Shown here: one piece after another, positions 9,656 to 17,721 of the stretch | Position numbering within the stretch: the stretch's first letter is position 1 | Layout: every line of letters starts with the position of its first letter | Assembly: GCA_002337125.1 (NCBI GenBank) | Contig: DDFJ01000001.1 | Location: 310,001 to 374,000, forward strand | Source of the DNA: Chitinophagaceae bacterium UBA1931 | Lineage (GTDB): Bacteria > Bacteroidota > Bacteroidia > Chitinophagales > Chitinophagaceae | Length of the DNA: 64,000 nt | Direction: 5' to 3' | Notes under the pieces: model-generated | Told to the model about the DNA's origin: nothing | Database searches by the model: none | The model's input: the letters and a program-made list of their open reading frames with translations, nothing else | Position numbers and translations under genes: made by a program

Positions 9656-9727
9656 AGAAATCGTTATTTAGTGAATGAAGCGTTGAAGGTATAAAAGAAA
9701 TGAACTCATCAAAAATTATTTGTTTTT

Positions 9728-9740
9728 GATACAGCGTATC
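9728..9740. promoter_or_regulatory. Small palindrome in the glgA / sugar transporter divergent region
   Basis: GATAC-AGC-GTATC, 5-bp arms, lies midway between the two divergent starts. It could be an operator; support is its position only. Confidence 0.25.
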
Positions 9741-9786
9741 TAAACTCTTGCTATATTGAAGAGTTATTTTAATTAATCTGATTTTG

Positions 9787-11202
9787 ATGGAAATTATTCA
9801 TGTCAGTGCCGAATGTTACCCCGTGGCAAAGGCCGGTGGCTTAGGCGATGTTGTTGGTGCTCTCCCAAAATATTTACAGGATGCCGGTCATACAGCAAGA
9901 GTTGTAATGCCGATGTACCGTACTAAATTTCTCACGAATAATGAATGGGAAGTGGTGCATAAAGGGCATACCAATATCGGCGATTATTTTTTTGATTATA
10001 CCGTTATCAAGGAAACAACAGATAAGCTGGGATTCAGCTTGTACTTAGTGGATATTTACGGGTTACTCGACCGTGAAAGAATCTATGGTTATGATGATGA
10101 TGCGCAGCGCTTCAATGCGTTCCAGGTTAGTGTGGTTGACTGGCTTGCTGCATGGGATCATCAACCCGATGTTGTTCATGTACACGATTATCATACAGGG
10201 TTAATTCCTTTTATGATGAAGTATTGCTATCGTTATAATAAGCTGGCATCAATCCCAACTGTACTCACCATTCACAATGCACAATACCAGGGGCAAATGA
10301 GCTGGGACAGGGCTACTGATCTTCCTCCTTATGATGAATGGAAGAGAGGTATGCTGGAATGGAATAATGCAATCAATCCATTAGCAAGTGCAGTTAAATG
10401 CGCCACCAAGGTTACTACAGTAAGCTACAGTTACATGGATGAGCTGAAGTATATGAGTAACGGCATGGAAGCATTGTTTGAATATGAAAAAGGAAAATGC
10501 AGCGGAATCCTCAATGGTATTGATGCACAGGTATGGGATCCTGCCAATGATAAATACATTAAAGACGATTACAGTATTGCAACAGCAGAAGAAGGTAAGT
10601 TGAGGAATAAGGCAAGGCTTTGTGAAACATTTGGTCTTGATATCAATAAGCCGTTGTTTGTTTTCATTGGTCGTTTGGTAGGAGAAAAAGCGGCTGATTT
10701 ATTGCCTGCAGTTATTGGTGATTCGTTTTACTATATCGGGCGAAGAATGAATTTCCTTATCCTGGGAAGTGGTGAATCACAGGTTGAATCACAACTGAAC
10801 GGATTGATGAGTATATCGCAGGGCGATTACAGTTGTTATATTGGTTACAACGAAGGTTTAAGTCATTTGATGTATGCAGGTGCAGACTTTTTACTGATGC
10901 CAAGTCGTGTTGAGCCTTGCGGATTAAACCAGATGTATGCCATGCGTTACGGAACTGTACCGATGGTTCGCAACACAGGAGGATTAAGAGACACAGTTAA
11001 AGATATTTCGCAAAAGGGAGGTTATGGATTGGTATATGATCATGCAGCTACAGGTGATATCTGTAATGCAGTGTGGAGGGCATGCGAATTATACAGCGAT
11101 AAAAATAAATTTAAAGAGGCGAGAGAAACCATGATGAAGCTTGATTTCAGCTGGGAGCACAGCGTTGAACAATACATAGAACTTTATAAGAGTTTGAAAT
11201 AA
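9787..11202 (+). CDS. glgA: Glycogen synthase (ADP-glucose, GT5)
   Basis: Adds glucose from ADP-glucose to the non-reducing end of an alpha-1,4-glucan. The 471-residue protein begins at ATG 9787 (a TTG codon lies just before it). The ADP-glucose-binding KAGGLGDVVGALPKYL motif is at about residues 16-31, VHDYHTGLIP follows, and the C-terminal nucleotide fold has PSRVEPCGLNQMYAMRYG with the conserved glutamate. Length is typical of bacterial GlgA (about 480). It is followed after 43 bp by glgC, so the two probably form an operon. No branching enzyme (GlgB) or phosphorylase is present in this window. Confidence 0.97.
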   Translation: MEIIHVSAECYPVAKAGGLGDVVGALPKYLQDAGHTARVVMPMYRTKFLTNNEWEVVHKGHTNIGDYFFDYTVIKETTDKLGFSLYLVDIYGLLDRERIYGYDDDAQRFNAFQVSVVDWLAAWDHQPDVVHVHDYHTGLIPFMMKYCYRYNKLASIPTVLTIHNAQYQGQMSWDRATDLPPYDEWKRGMLEWNNAINPLASAVKCATKVTTVSYSYMDELKYMSNGMEALFEYEKGKCSGILNGIDAQVWDPANDKYIKDDYSIATAEEGKLRNKARLCETFGLDINKPLFVFIGRLVGEKAADLLPAVIGDSFYYIGRRMNFLILGSGESQVESQLNGLMSISQGDYSCYIGYNEGLSHLMYAGADFLLMPSRVEPCGLNQMYAMRYGTVPMVRNTGGLRDTVKDISQKGGYGLVYDHAATGDICNAVWRACELYSDKNKFKEARETMMKLDFSWEHSVEQYIELYKSLK

Positions 11203-11245
11203 CATCGTGAACAAATTAACGACCTAAACATTTAAAACTAATCGT

Positions 11246-12532
11246 ATGAGGAAGTCAGTCACAAAGAGTACGATCGCCTTAATTCTCGGCGGTGGAGCAG
11301 GAACACGCTTATTCCCTTTAACAGCAAGCCGCAGTAAACCGGCCGTACCTATCGCCGGTAAATACAGGCTGGTAGATATTCCCATTTCAAACTGTATGAA
11401 CTCAAACATCAACCGCATGTTTGTGTTAACACAGTTTAACTCAGCATCACTTAACAAGCATATCAAGAATACATACCACTTCAGCATGTTCAGCCGTGCA
11501 TTTGTAGATATTCTTGCTGCCGAACAAACGCCTGATAACTCAGGCTGGTTCCAGGGAACAGCCGATGCTGTGCGTCAATGTATCCGTCATGTTGAACAAC
11601 AGGAAGCAGATTATGTACTGATACTTTCAGGCGATCAGTTGTACCAGATGGATTTCCAGAAAATGATTGATGACCATATTGACAATGGTGCTGATATCAG
11701 CATTGCAACAATACCTGTAGGAGAAAGAGATGCTCCTGAGTTTGGTATTCTGAAATCAGATGAAAATCATCACATCACTTCCTTTGTTGAAAAGCCTAAG
11801 AAAGATATTCTTGCCGATTGGGTGAGCGATACCGGTGATGAAATGCGCAAGCAGGGCCGTATCTATCTTGCTTCAATGGGTATTTATGTTTTCAATAAGA
11901 AGCTTCTTATTGATATGCTGAAAGAAGAATTTAAAGATGCAACTGATTTCGGTAAGGAAATTATGCCTGCATCTATTTCAAAATACACGGTATCAAGTTA
12001 TCAATACGATGGTTATTGGACAGATATTGGTAATATCTATTCCTTCTTTGAAGCAAACCTTGCTTTAACACAGGAAATACCTGAGTTTAATTTATTTGAT
12101 AACGACAGACCGGTTTATACAAGGGCACGTATGCTGCCGCCTGCAAAAATAAGTGGAACCACACTGGAGAAAACGATTATTGCTGAAGGCTCCATTATCA
12201 ATGCAAGCCGTATTGAAAACAGTGTGATTGGCATTCGCAGCCGTATTGGTTACGGCTCTACTATAGTCAGCAGTTATCTTATGGGTGATGATTATTATGA
12301 AACGCTTGATGAAATGAATTATGCAACAGAACGAGGTCTTCCTAAAATGGGAATTGGAGAACGTTGCTATATCAAGAATGCAATTATTGATAAAAACTGC
12401 CGTATAGGAAATGATGTACGCATTAACGGCGGAAACCATTTACCTAATACCGATCATTCATTATACACTGTTAAGGACGGAATTGTTGTTGTGAAAAAAG
12501 GCGCAATTCTTTCTGATGGATTTGTGATTTAA
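11246..12532 (+). CDS. glgC: Glucose-1-phosphate adenylyltransferase (ADP-glucose pyrophosphorylase)
   Basis: Makes ADP-glucose from ATP and glucose-1-phosphate, the committed step of glycogen synthesis, and supplies GlgA encoded immediately upstream. The 428-residue sequence has the nucleotidyltransferase signature LGGGAGTRLFPLT near residue 12, QGTADAVRQ, SGDQLYQMD, SFVEKPK and YWTDIGNIYSFFEANL. A C-terminal left-handed beta-helix region follows, with IENSVIGIRSRIGYG-type hexapeptides. Length and motif order are normal. Allosteric control is expected for the family but effector preference cannot be read here. Confidence 0.97.
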   Translation: MRKSVTKSTIALILGGGAGTRLFPLTASRSKPAVPIAGKYRLVDIPISNCMNSNINRMFVLTQFNSASLNKHIKNTYHFSMFSRAFVDILAAEQTPDNSGWFQGTADAVRQCIRHVEQQEADYVLILSGDQLYQMDFQKMIDDHIDNGADISIATIPVGERDAPEFGILKSDENHHITSFVEKPKKDILADWVSDTGDEMRKQGRIYLASMGIYVFNKKLLIDMLKEEFKDATDFGKEIMPASISKYTVSSYQYDGYWTDIGNIYSFFEANLALTQEIPEFNLFDNDRPVYTRARMLPPAKISGTTLEKTIIAEGSIINASRIENSVIGIRSRIGYGSTIVSSYLMGDDYYETLDEMNYATERGLPKMGIGERCYIKNAIIDKNCRIGNDVRINGGNHLPNTDHSLYTVKDGIVVVKKGAILSDGFVI

Positions 12533-12616
12533 ACTTTTCCCTGTAAAAGTTTAACCATTCACTATTGATTATGTAATTAAACAAACCTTCACACAGGGGT
12601 GAAGGCAACGATTGTT

Positions 12617-13963
12617 ATGGCATTATCCGGAGGTACACAATCTTCATCTTCTTCCTTTAAACCTAATTTATCATTCTGGCAAATCTGGAATATCAGTTTT
12701 GGTTTTCTTGGAGTGCAGATAGGTTATTCATTACAAAACGCCAACACAAGCCGTATTCTTTCAGCTATTGGTGCCGATCCGCATCACCTGAGTTTATTCT
12801 GGCTTGCAGCTCCATTATCAGGTTTAATTGTTCAACCCATTGTTGGTTTATCAAGTGATAAAACATGGACAAGATTAGGACGACGTATTCCTTTTATTCT
12901 TGGAGGAGCAATCGTTTCTGCGTTGGCCATGTTCTTTATGCCCAACAGTGAACACTTTGCCCAGCTTATTCCTGCAGTTATATTTGGAGCTACCATGTTG
13001 CTGTTTATGGATACTTCATTCAATGTAACCATGCAACCTTTCCGTGCACTGGTAAGCGATATGGTGAATGATAAACAACGAAACCAGGGATATTCTATCC
13101 AGAGCTTTTTAATCAATGCAGGAGCTGTTATTGGTTCTTTGCTACCGATTATACTTGCATGGGCAGGAGTATCTAATGAGCCGGCACCCGGACAAAAAGT
13201 TGCACCAACTGTTATCTGGGCATTTTATTTTGGAGGCGGTGCTTTGCTGCTGAGTGTGTTGTGGACATCATTCCGTACGAAAGAATATCCGCCTGCAGAA
13301 TATGCAAAGTATAATAATATCGACCAGGAAAAAGCTGAAGAAAAAACAGGTTTTATGCATGCTGTTAAAAATATACCAACAGCAATGTGGCAGCTTGCCG
13401 TAACCCAGTTTTTTTCATGGTTTGCTTTGTTCTTAATGTGGGTATATACAACACAAGGTGTTGCACAGCAAATCTGGAACAGTTCCGATCCTCAGTCAAA
13501 AGAATATAATGATGCCGGTAACTGGGTTGGTTTCATTTTCGGATTCTATAGTGTAGTAGCTGCACTTTATTCACTTGCTATTACTCCGCTTGCCAATAAA
13601 TATGGTCGGAAGAATACTTATATGGCTTCTTTATTAGCTGGTGGTATTGGTTTGTTCTCCATGATGTTTATTACAGATAAATGGGCATTGTTTGTACCAA
13701 TGATTGGTGTTGGTATTGCATGGGCTGCTATTCTTGCATTGCCCTATGCTATTTTATCTAAGGCATTGCCACCCAAACAAACCGGTGTTTACATGGGATT
13801 GTTTAACGCAACTATTACCATTCCGCAAATTGCAGCGAGCCTGTTAGGTGGATTGATTTTAACAATGGTTGGAGATAAAGCCATTAATGTTGTTGCAGTT
13901 GCGGGTGCCAGTTTATTTGTTGCAGGTATCTGCGCTCTTTTTGTAATTAAAGAGCATGAGTAG
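12617..13963 (+). CDS. MFS transporter, probable oligosaccharide (maltose-type, SLC45/GPH-like) carrier
   Basis: A 448-residue, 12-helix transporter. The first helix pair contains IWNISFGFLGVQIGYSLQNAN and SRILSAIGAD, and the loop 2-3 motif is PIVGLSSDKTWTRLGRRIP, both typical of the SLC45-like sucrose/maltose cation symporters. I chose ATG 12617; an in-frame GTG at 12599 would add six residues. It lies 84 bp after glgC, and its stop overlaps the ATGAGTAG region where the GH13 frame opens. The context (secreted alpha-amylase downstream, glycogen genes upstream) suggests import of maltose or malto-oligosaccharides; substrate is inferred. Confidence 0.85.
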   Translation: MALSGGTQSSSSSFKPNLSFWQIWNISFGFLGVQIGYSLQNANTSRILSAIGADPHHLSLFWLAAPLSGLIVQPIVGLSSDKTWTRLGRRIPFILGGAIVSALAMFFMPNSEHFAQLIPAVIFGATMLLFMDTSFNVTMQPFRALVSDMVNDKQRNQGYSIQSFLINAGAVIGSLLPIILAWAGVSNEPAPGQKVAPTVIWAFYFGGGALLLSVLWTSFRTKEYPPAEYAKYNNIDQEKAEEKTGFMHAVKNIPTAMWQLAVTQFFSWFALFLMWVYTTQGVAQQIWNSSDPQSKEYNDAGNWVGFIFGFYSVVAALYSLAITPLANKYGRKNTYMASLLAGGIGLFSMMFITDKWALFVPMIGVGIAWAAILALPYAILSKALPPKQTGVYMGLFNATITIPQIAASLLGGLILTMVGDKAINVVAVAGASLFVAGICALFVIKEHE

Positions 13964-13982
13964 TAAGATTAATTTTAAAATT

Positions 13983-15836
13983 ATGATGTATCGAAAAATT
14001 TATTTAGCACTGCTGTCTGTAATGACAGCAGTTTGCTTGTATGCACAAGACGTAACCGTTTATCCAACCAACTGGTGGGTAAACATGAAGATGAATAACA
14101 TCCAGGTGTTATTAAAAGGAGATAATATCGGGAACTATAAAAATGTTTCCTGTACTTATCCCGGTGTAAAAATTAAAACTGTAAAAACATTCAGTAATAA
14201 AAATTACCTGGCTGTTGATATATCTGTTTCAACAACAGCAAAGCCCGGCAAAGCTGTGTTTAAATGTGCTGCAGGTAATGTAACGAAAGATGTTTCGTTT
14301 GAACTGAAGCCACACCGTAAAGGCAACGGAACAGTTTATGCCAAAGGAGTTACTTCATCTGATCTTGTATATCTTATTATGCCCGATCGTTTCAGCAATG
14401 GTGATCCATCAAATGACCGTGTGCCCGGCATGCTTGATCAAACGCTTCGCCGTGATACAGTATTCAACCGTCATGGTGGTGATTTGAAAGGAGTGCAGAA
14501 TCATTTAGATTATCTGAAAGATTTAGGTGTAACAACGGTATGGCTGAATCCTGTTATTGAGAATGATATGCCAAACCGCACCGAGCATGGTTATGCTTTT
14601 ACTGATCATTACCGTATCGACAGGAGACTTGGTGGTGAAGTTGCTTATAAGAATTTAGTTGACGCTGCACATGCAAAGGGAATGAAAATTATACAGGATG
14701 CTGTATATAATCATGTTGGTCTGAAACATGTTTTATTTGTTGATCAACCTGATAGCAGTTGGTTTCACCGCTGGCCAACATTTACACAAACCAATTACAA
14801 AGACCAGGCATTATTTGATCCGCATGCTGCTGCAATTGACAAGAAGATTATGAGCGATGGATGGTTTGTTCCCTCTATGCCCGATTGGGATCAAAGCAAT
14901 CCTGATGTAGCTAAATTTTTAATACAGCATGCCATATGGACGGTGGAAGAATTTGGAGTGGATGGCTGGCGTATTGATACCTATGCATACAATGATCTTG
15001 CATTTATGAACCGTTGCAACAAAGCATTGTATGATGAGTTTCCCAACATCAGCATCTTTGGTGAAACATGGGTGCATGGTGTCATCAACCAGGGTTATTT
15101 CTGCCAGAATAATTTTGATATTCCTTTCAAAAGTAACATGCAGGCAACCACTGATTTTCAATTACTGTTTTATGGCATTCAACCTGCATTAAATGAAAAG
15201 TTTGGCTGGACAGAAGGTGTAAATAAACTCTACACAACAACTGCGCAGGATTTTGTTTATAAAGATCCGATGCGGCAGGTGATCTTCTTAGACAATCATG
15301 ATCTGCCCCGTTTCTATTCTGCAGTAGGAGAAGATACAGCTAAATATAAAGTGGGTATATCCTGGCTCATGACATTCAGGGGTATACCGCAAATGTATTA
15401 TGGCAATGAAATACTGATGACCGGTTTTACATCGCCAAGTGATGGATATGTACGCCAGGATTTTCCCGGTGGATGGGAGGGCGATGCTGCCAATAAATTT
15501 ACTGCAGCAGGCAGAACAGAAAAGGAAAATTCCATTTTCAATTACTACAAACGATTTGCAAACTTTCGTAAAACATCATCGGCTATCAAAACAGGAAAGC
15601 TGATGCAGTTTTACCCGGTTGATGGAGTGTATGTTTATTTCCGTTACGATGAAAAGCAAACAGTGATGTGTGTAATGAACACAAATGATAAACCAATGAC
15701 GATTGACCTTTCCCGTTTTTCAGAAATGATCAAAGGGCATAAATCGGCTTATGATGTAGCGGCAGGCCAGGTTTTTCAATTAGAAAAAACCTTAACGTTG
15801 ATGCCGATGTATAACCTGGTGATGGAGTTGAAATAA
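13983..15836 (+). CDS. Secreted GH13 alpha-amylase / cyclomaltodextrinase (SusA-like)
   Basis: Hydrolyses alpha-1,4-glucans, probably in the periplasm. From ATG 13983 it has 617 residues with a signal peptide (YLALLSVMTAVCLYAQ-like), an N-terminal beta-sandwich like the cyclomaltodextrinase N domain (to about residue 110), and a GH13 barrel opening with VYLIMPDRFSNGDPSND. Catalytic residues are D332 in GWRID, E361 in FGETW and D440 in LDNHD. The frame stays open back to an ATG at 13956 that overlaps the stop of the preceding transporter gene, so translation may be coupled; the signal peptide favours 13983 or 13986. Products would enter through the neighbouring carrier and be used by MalQ. Confidence 0.93.
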   Translation: MMYRKIYLALLSVMTAVCLYAQDVTVYPTNWWVNMKMNNIQVLLKGDNIGNYKNVSCTYPGVKIKTVKTFSNKNYLAVDISVSTTAKPGKAVFKCAAGNVTKDVSFELKPHRKGNGTVYAKGVTSSDLVYLIMPDRFSNGDPSNDRVPGMLDQTLRRDTVFNRHGGDLKGVQNHLDYLKDLGVTTVWLNPVIENDMPNRTEHGYAFTDHYRIDRRLGGEVAYKNLVDAAHAKGMKIIQDAVYNHVGLKHVLFVDQPDSSWFHRWPTFTQTNYKDQALFDPHAAAIDKKIMSDGWFVPSMPDWDQSNPDVAKFLIQHAIWTVEEFGVDGWRIDTYAYNDLAFMNRCNKALYDEFPNISIFGETWVHGVINQGYFCQNNFDIPFKSNMQATTDFQLLFYGIQPALNEKFGWTEGVNKLYTTTAQDFVYKDPMRQVIFLDNHDLPRFYSAVGEDTAKYKVGISWLMTFRGIPQMYYGNEILMTGFTSPSDGYVRQDFPGGWEGDAANKFTAAGRTEKENSIFNYYKRFANFRKTSSAIKTGKLMQFYPVDGVYVYFRYDEKQTVMCVMNTNDKPMTIDLSRFSEMIKGHKSAYDVAAGQVFQLEKTLTLMPMYNLVMELK

Positions 15837-15857
15837 GTTACTCACATAATAAAAAGC

Positions 15858-15882
15858 AAAAGCAGTTCATTGAACTGCTTTT
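15858..15882 (+). terminator. Terminator after the GH13 gene
   Basis: AAAAGCAGTTCA and TGAACTGCTTTT form an inverted repeat followed by a T-rich stretch, 22 bp after the stop codon. Confidence 0.85.
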
Positions 15883-15966
15883 CTTATTTTTAAAAATACC
15901 TTGCCAAGGGTATCATTTTCATTTTATAAACAACTGATTATTGTAACTAAATCAAAAACAACAATT

Positions 15967-16410
15967 ATGGAAAAACAAGAAAGCGCTTACAACATGATCG
16001 ATTGGTGGAAAAAAGTACTTTTTAAAAACTATGCCAATTTCCAGGGAAGAGCACGCCGTGCCGAATTCTGGAATTATACACTTTTCAATTTTATTATTTT
16101 CTTGGTTCTTTATTTTGTTGTTATTGTTGGCTTGCTGAATGAAGCTGATGATTTAGGTTTTTTGGGAGTGGGTATTTTAATGGTTTATGCATTAGGAGTG
16201 TTCATCCCTGATTTAGCAGTTTTGGTAAGAAGGTTACATGATATTAACAAAAGCGGATGGAATATTCTCTTTTACTTTATTCCTTTGGTAGGTCCCATTT
16301 TAATTCTTGTATGGATGTTTACAGACGGAGACCGTTTTGCAAATAATTATGGAGAAGATCCAAAGAACCCCGGTATTCCCGAACTGGAGTTTACCGGTGA
16401 ATCGCATTGA
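15967..16410 (+). CDS. DUF805 family membrane protein
   Basis: A 147-residue integral membrane protein from ATG 15967. The DUF805 signature is clear: FKNYANFQGRARRAEFW near the N-terminus, then hydrophobic helices, and VRRLHDINKSGWN before the last helix pair (residues about 35-120). Function of the family is unknown. It lies between two terminators, so it is probably transcribed alone. Confidence 0.9.
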   Translation: MEKQESAYNMIDWWKKVLFKNYANFQGRARRAEFWNYTLFNFIIFLVLYFVVIVGLLNEADDLGFLGVGILMVYALGVFIPDLAVLVRRLHDINKSGWNILFYFIPLVGPILILVWMFTDGDRFANNYGEDPKNPGIPELEFTGESH

Positions 16411-16422
16411 TTATAAAAAAGC

Positions 16423-16453
16423 AAGAGGGCGACATTTTTATTGCCGCCCTCTT
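16423..16453. terminator. Bidirectional terminator (DUF805 / mqnE)
   Basis: AAGAGGGCG (16423-16431) and CGCCCTCTT (16445-16453) form a 9-bp stem between two convergent genes, with A and T runs outside. Confidence 0.85.
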
Positions 16454-16479
16454 TGTATTAACACAATTTAAAACACTCT

Positions 16480-17631
16480 TTAAGCCATCGCCGGTTCTTT
16501 AGTTTCGTATTCTTTAATCACATTATACAGCGTATCTCTTTCAACCGGTTTACGGTTTACCTGTTGAATTAATGCAACCAGTTCTTCAGTGCTCATGGCA
16601 GGTGTTTGTTCTTCACTTCCTGCAAGACTGTAAATTTTGGTTGTATCATCAATCGTTCCGTCAAGATCATCCACACCAAATGATAATGTCATCTGTGCAT
16701 TGTTACGGCCAAGCATAGGCCAGTAAGCTTTCAGGTGCGGGAAGTTATCGAGGAACAAACGTGCAACAGCATACATCTTCATATCTTCTACAATACTGCT
16801 TTCAGGCACATTGCTCATATCATTATCCATATTGCGGAACTTGAGCGGAATAAAGGTCTGGAAGCCTTTTGTTTCATCCTGCAGATTTCTTAACCTGCTC
16901 ATATGATTGATGCGGTGTTTGTACGATTCAATATGTCCATACAGCATTGTTGCATTACTGTGCAATCCAAGTTTGTGTGCTGTTTCATGAATCTTCAGCC
17001 ATCCGTCACCATCTACTTTATCCGCACAAATCTTCTGGCGTATTTCAGGATCAAAAATTTCAGCACCACCACCGGGAATTGAATTCAGTCCGTGACTGAT
17101 CAATATTTTTAAACCTTCTTCCACACTTACTTTTGCCTTGCGGAACATGTAATCATATTCAACAGCAGTAAATGCTTTAATATGTAAATCGGGGCGATGT
17201 TCTTTAATTGCTTTGAGTAAATCTGCAAAGAACTGCAGATCCATTTTTGGATGCACACCACCAACAATATGTACTTCAGTAACAGGTATGCCGTCGTATT
17301 TTTTAACGATGTCGAGCATTTGCTGAATGCTCAGTTCCCAACCTTCTTCTTTCTTGGCATATATTTTTGAGTAAGAGCAGAAGTTACAGCTGAATACACA
17401 AAGATTGGTAGGCTCAATATGAAAATTGCGGTTGAAGTAAGTTGCATCGCCATGCAGACGTTCACGCACATGATTGGCCAATGTACCAAGCAAAGGCAAG
17501 CTGGCTTTTTCAAACAATACCAGTGCATCATCTTCTGTTATGCGTTCCTGGTTATAAATCTTTTCAGCAATTACTCTTAATTCATTCTCTGCTTTGCTTG
17601 TTTTAAGAAGCGTTTCAATTCCTGTTTCCAT
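16480..17631 (-). CDS. mqnE: Aminofutalosine synthase (radical SAM)
   Basis: Radical SAM enzyme of the futalosine route to menaquinone; it joins the enolpyruvyl product of MqnA to adenosine to give aminofutalosine. The 383-residue protein starts at ATG 17631; the upstream frame extension lacks plausible coding sequence. The Fe-S cluster motif is CVFSCNFC near residue 80, and SIPGGGAEIF with the AFTAVEYD segment distinguishes it from MqnC (dehypoxanthine futalosine cyclase), which is also shorter. Other mqn genes are not in the window. A TAACTTTG -7 element (17683-17690) and a 7-bp-arm inverted repeat lie directly upstream. Confidence 0.92.
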   Translation of the reverse strand: METGIETLLKTSKAENELRVIAEKIYNQERITEDDALVLFEKASLPLLGTLANHVRERLHGDATYFNRNFHIEPTNLCVFSCNFCSYSKIYAKKEEGWELSIQQMLDIVKKYDGIPVTEVHIVGGVHPKMDLQFFADLLKAIKEHRPDLHIKAFTAVEYDYMFRKAKVSVEEGLKILISHGLNSIPGGGAEIFDPEIRQKICADKVDGDGWLKIHETAHKLGLHSNATMLYGHIESYKHRINHMSRLRNLQDETKGFQTFIPLKFRNMDNDMSNVPESSIVEDMKMYAVARLFLDNFPHLKAYWPMLGRNNAQMTLSFGVDDLDGTIDDTTKIYSLAGSEEQTPAMSTEELVALIQQVNRKPVERDTLYNVIKEYETKEPAMA

Positions 17632-17654
17632 ATTTCGTATAATGATAAAATTGG

Positions 17655-17670
17655 ACCTGTATGTACAGGT
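17655..17670. promoter_or_regulatory. Inverted repeat at the mqnE 5' end
   Basis: ACCTGTA-TG-TACAGGT, 7-bp perfect arms, sits 24 nt upstream of the mqnE ATG and just downstream of its -7 element. This is the position expected of an operator or a short leader hairpin. Confidence 0.4.
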
Positions 17671-17682
17671 TGAATAATCCGG

Positions 17683-17690
17683 CAAAGTTA
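17683..17690 (-). promoter_or_regulatory. -7 promoter element for mqnE
   Basis: TAACTTTG on the minus strand matches the Bacteroidota TAnnTTTG consensus, 52 nt before the ATG. No well-spaced -33 TTG is visible. Confidence 0.45.
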
Positions 17691-17721
17691 AGCCGCTCAA
17701 ATAAACAAAAACTAATTTTGG

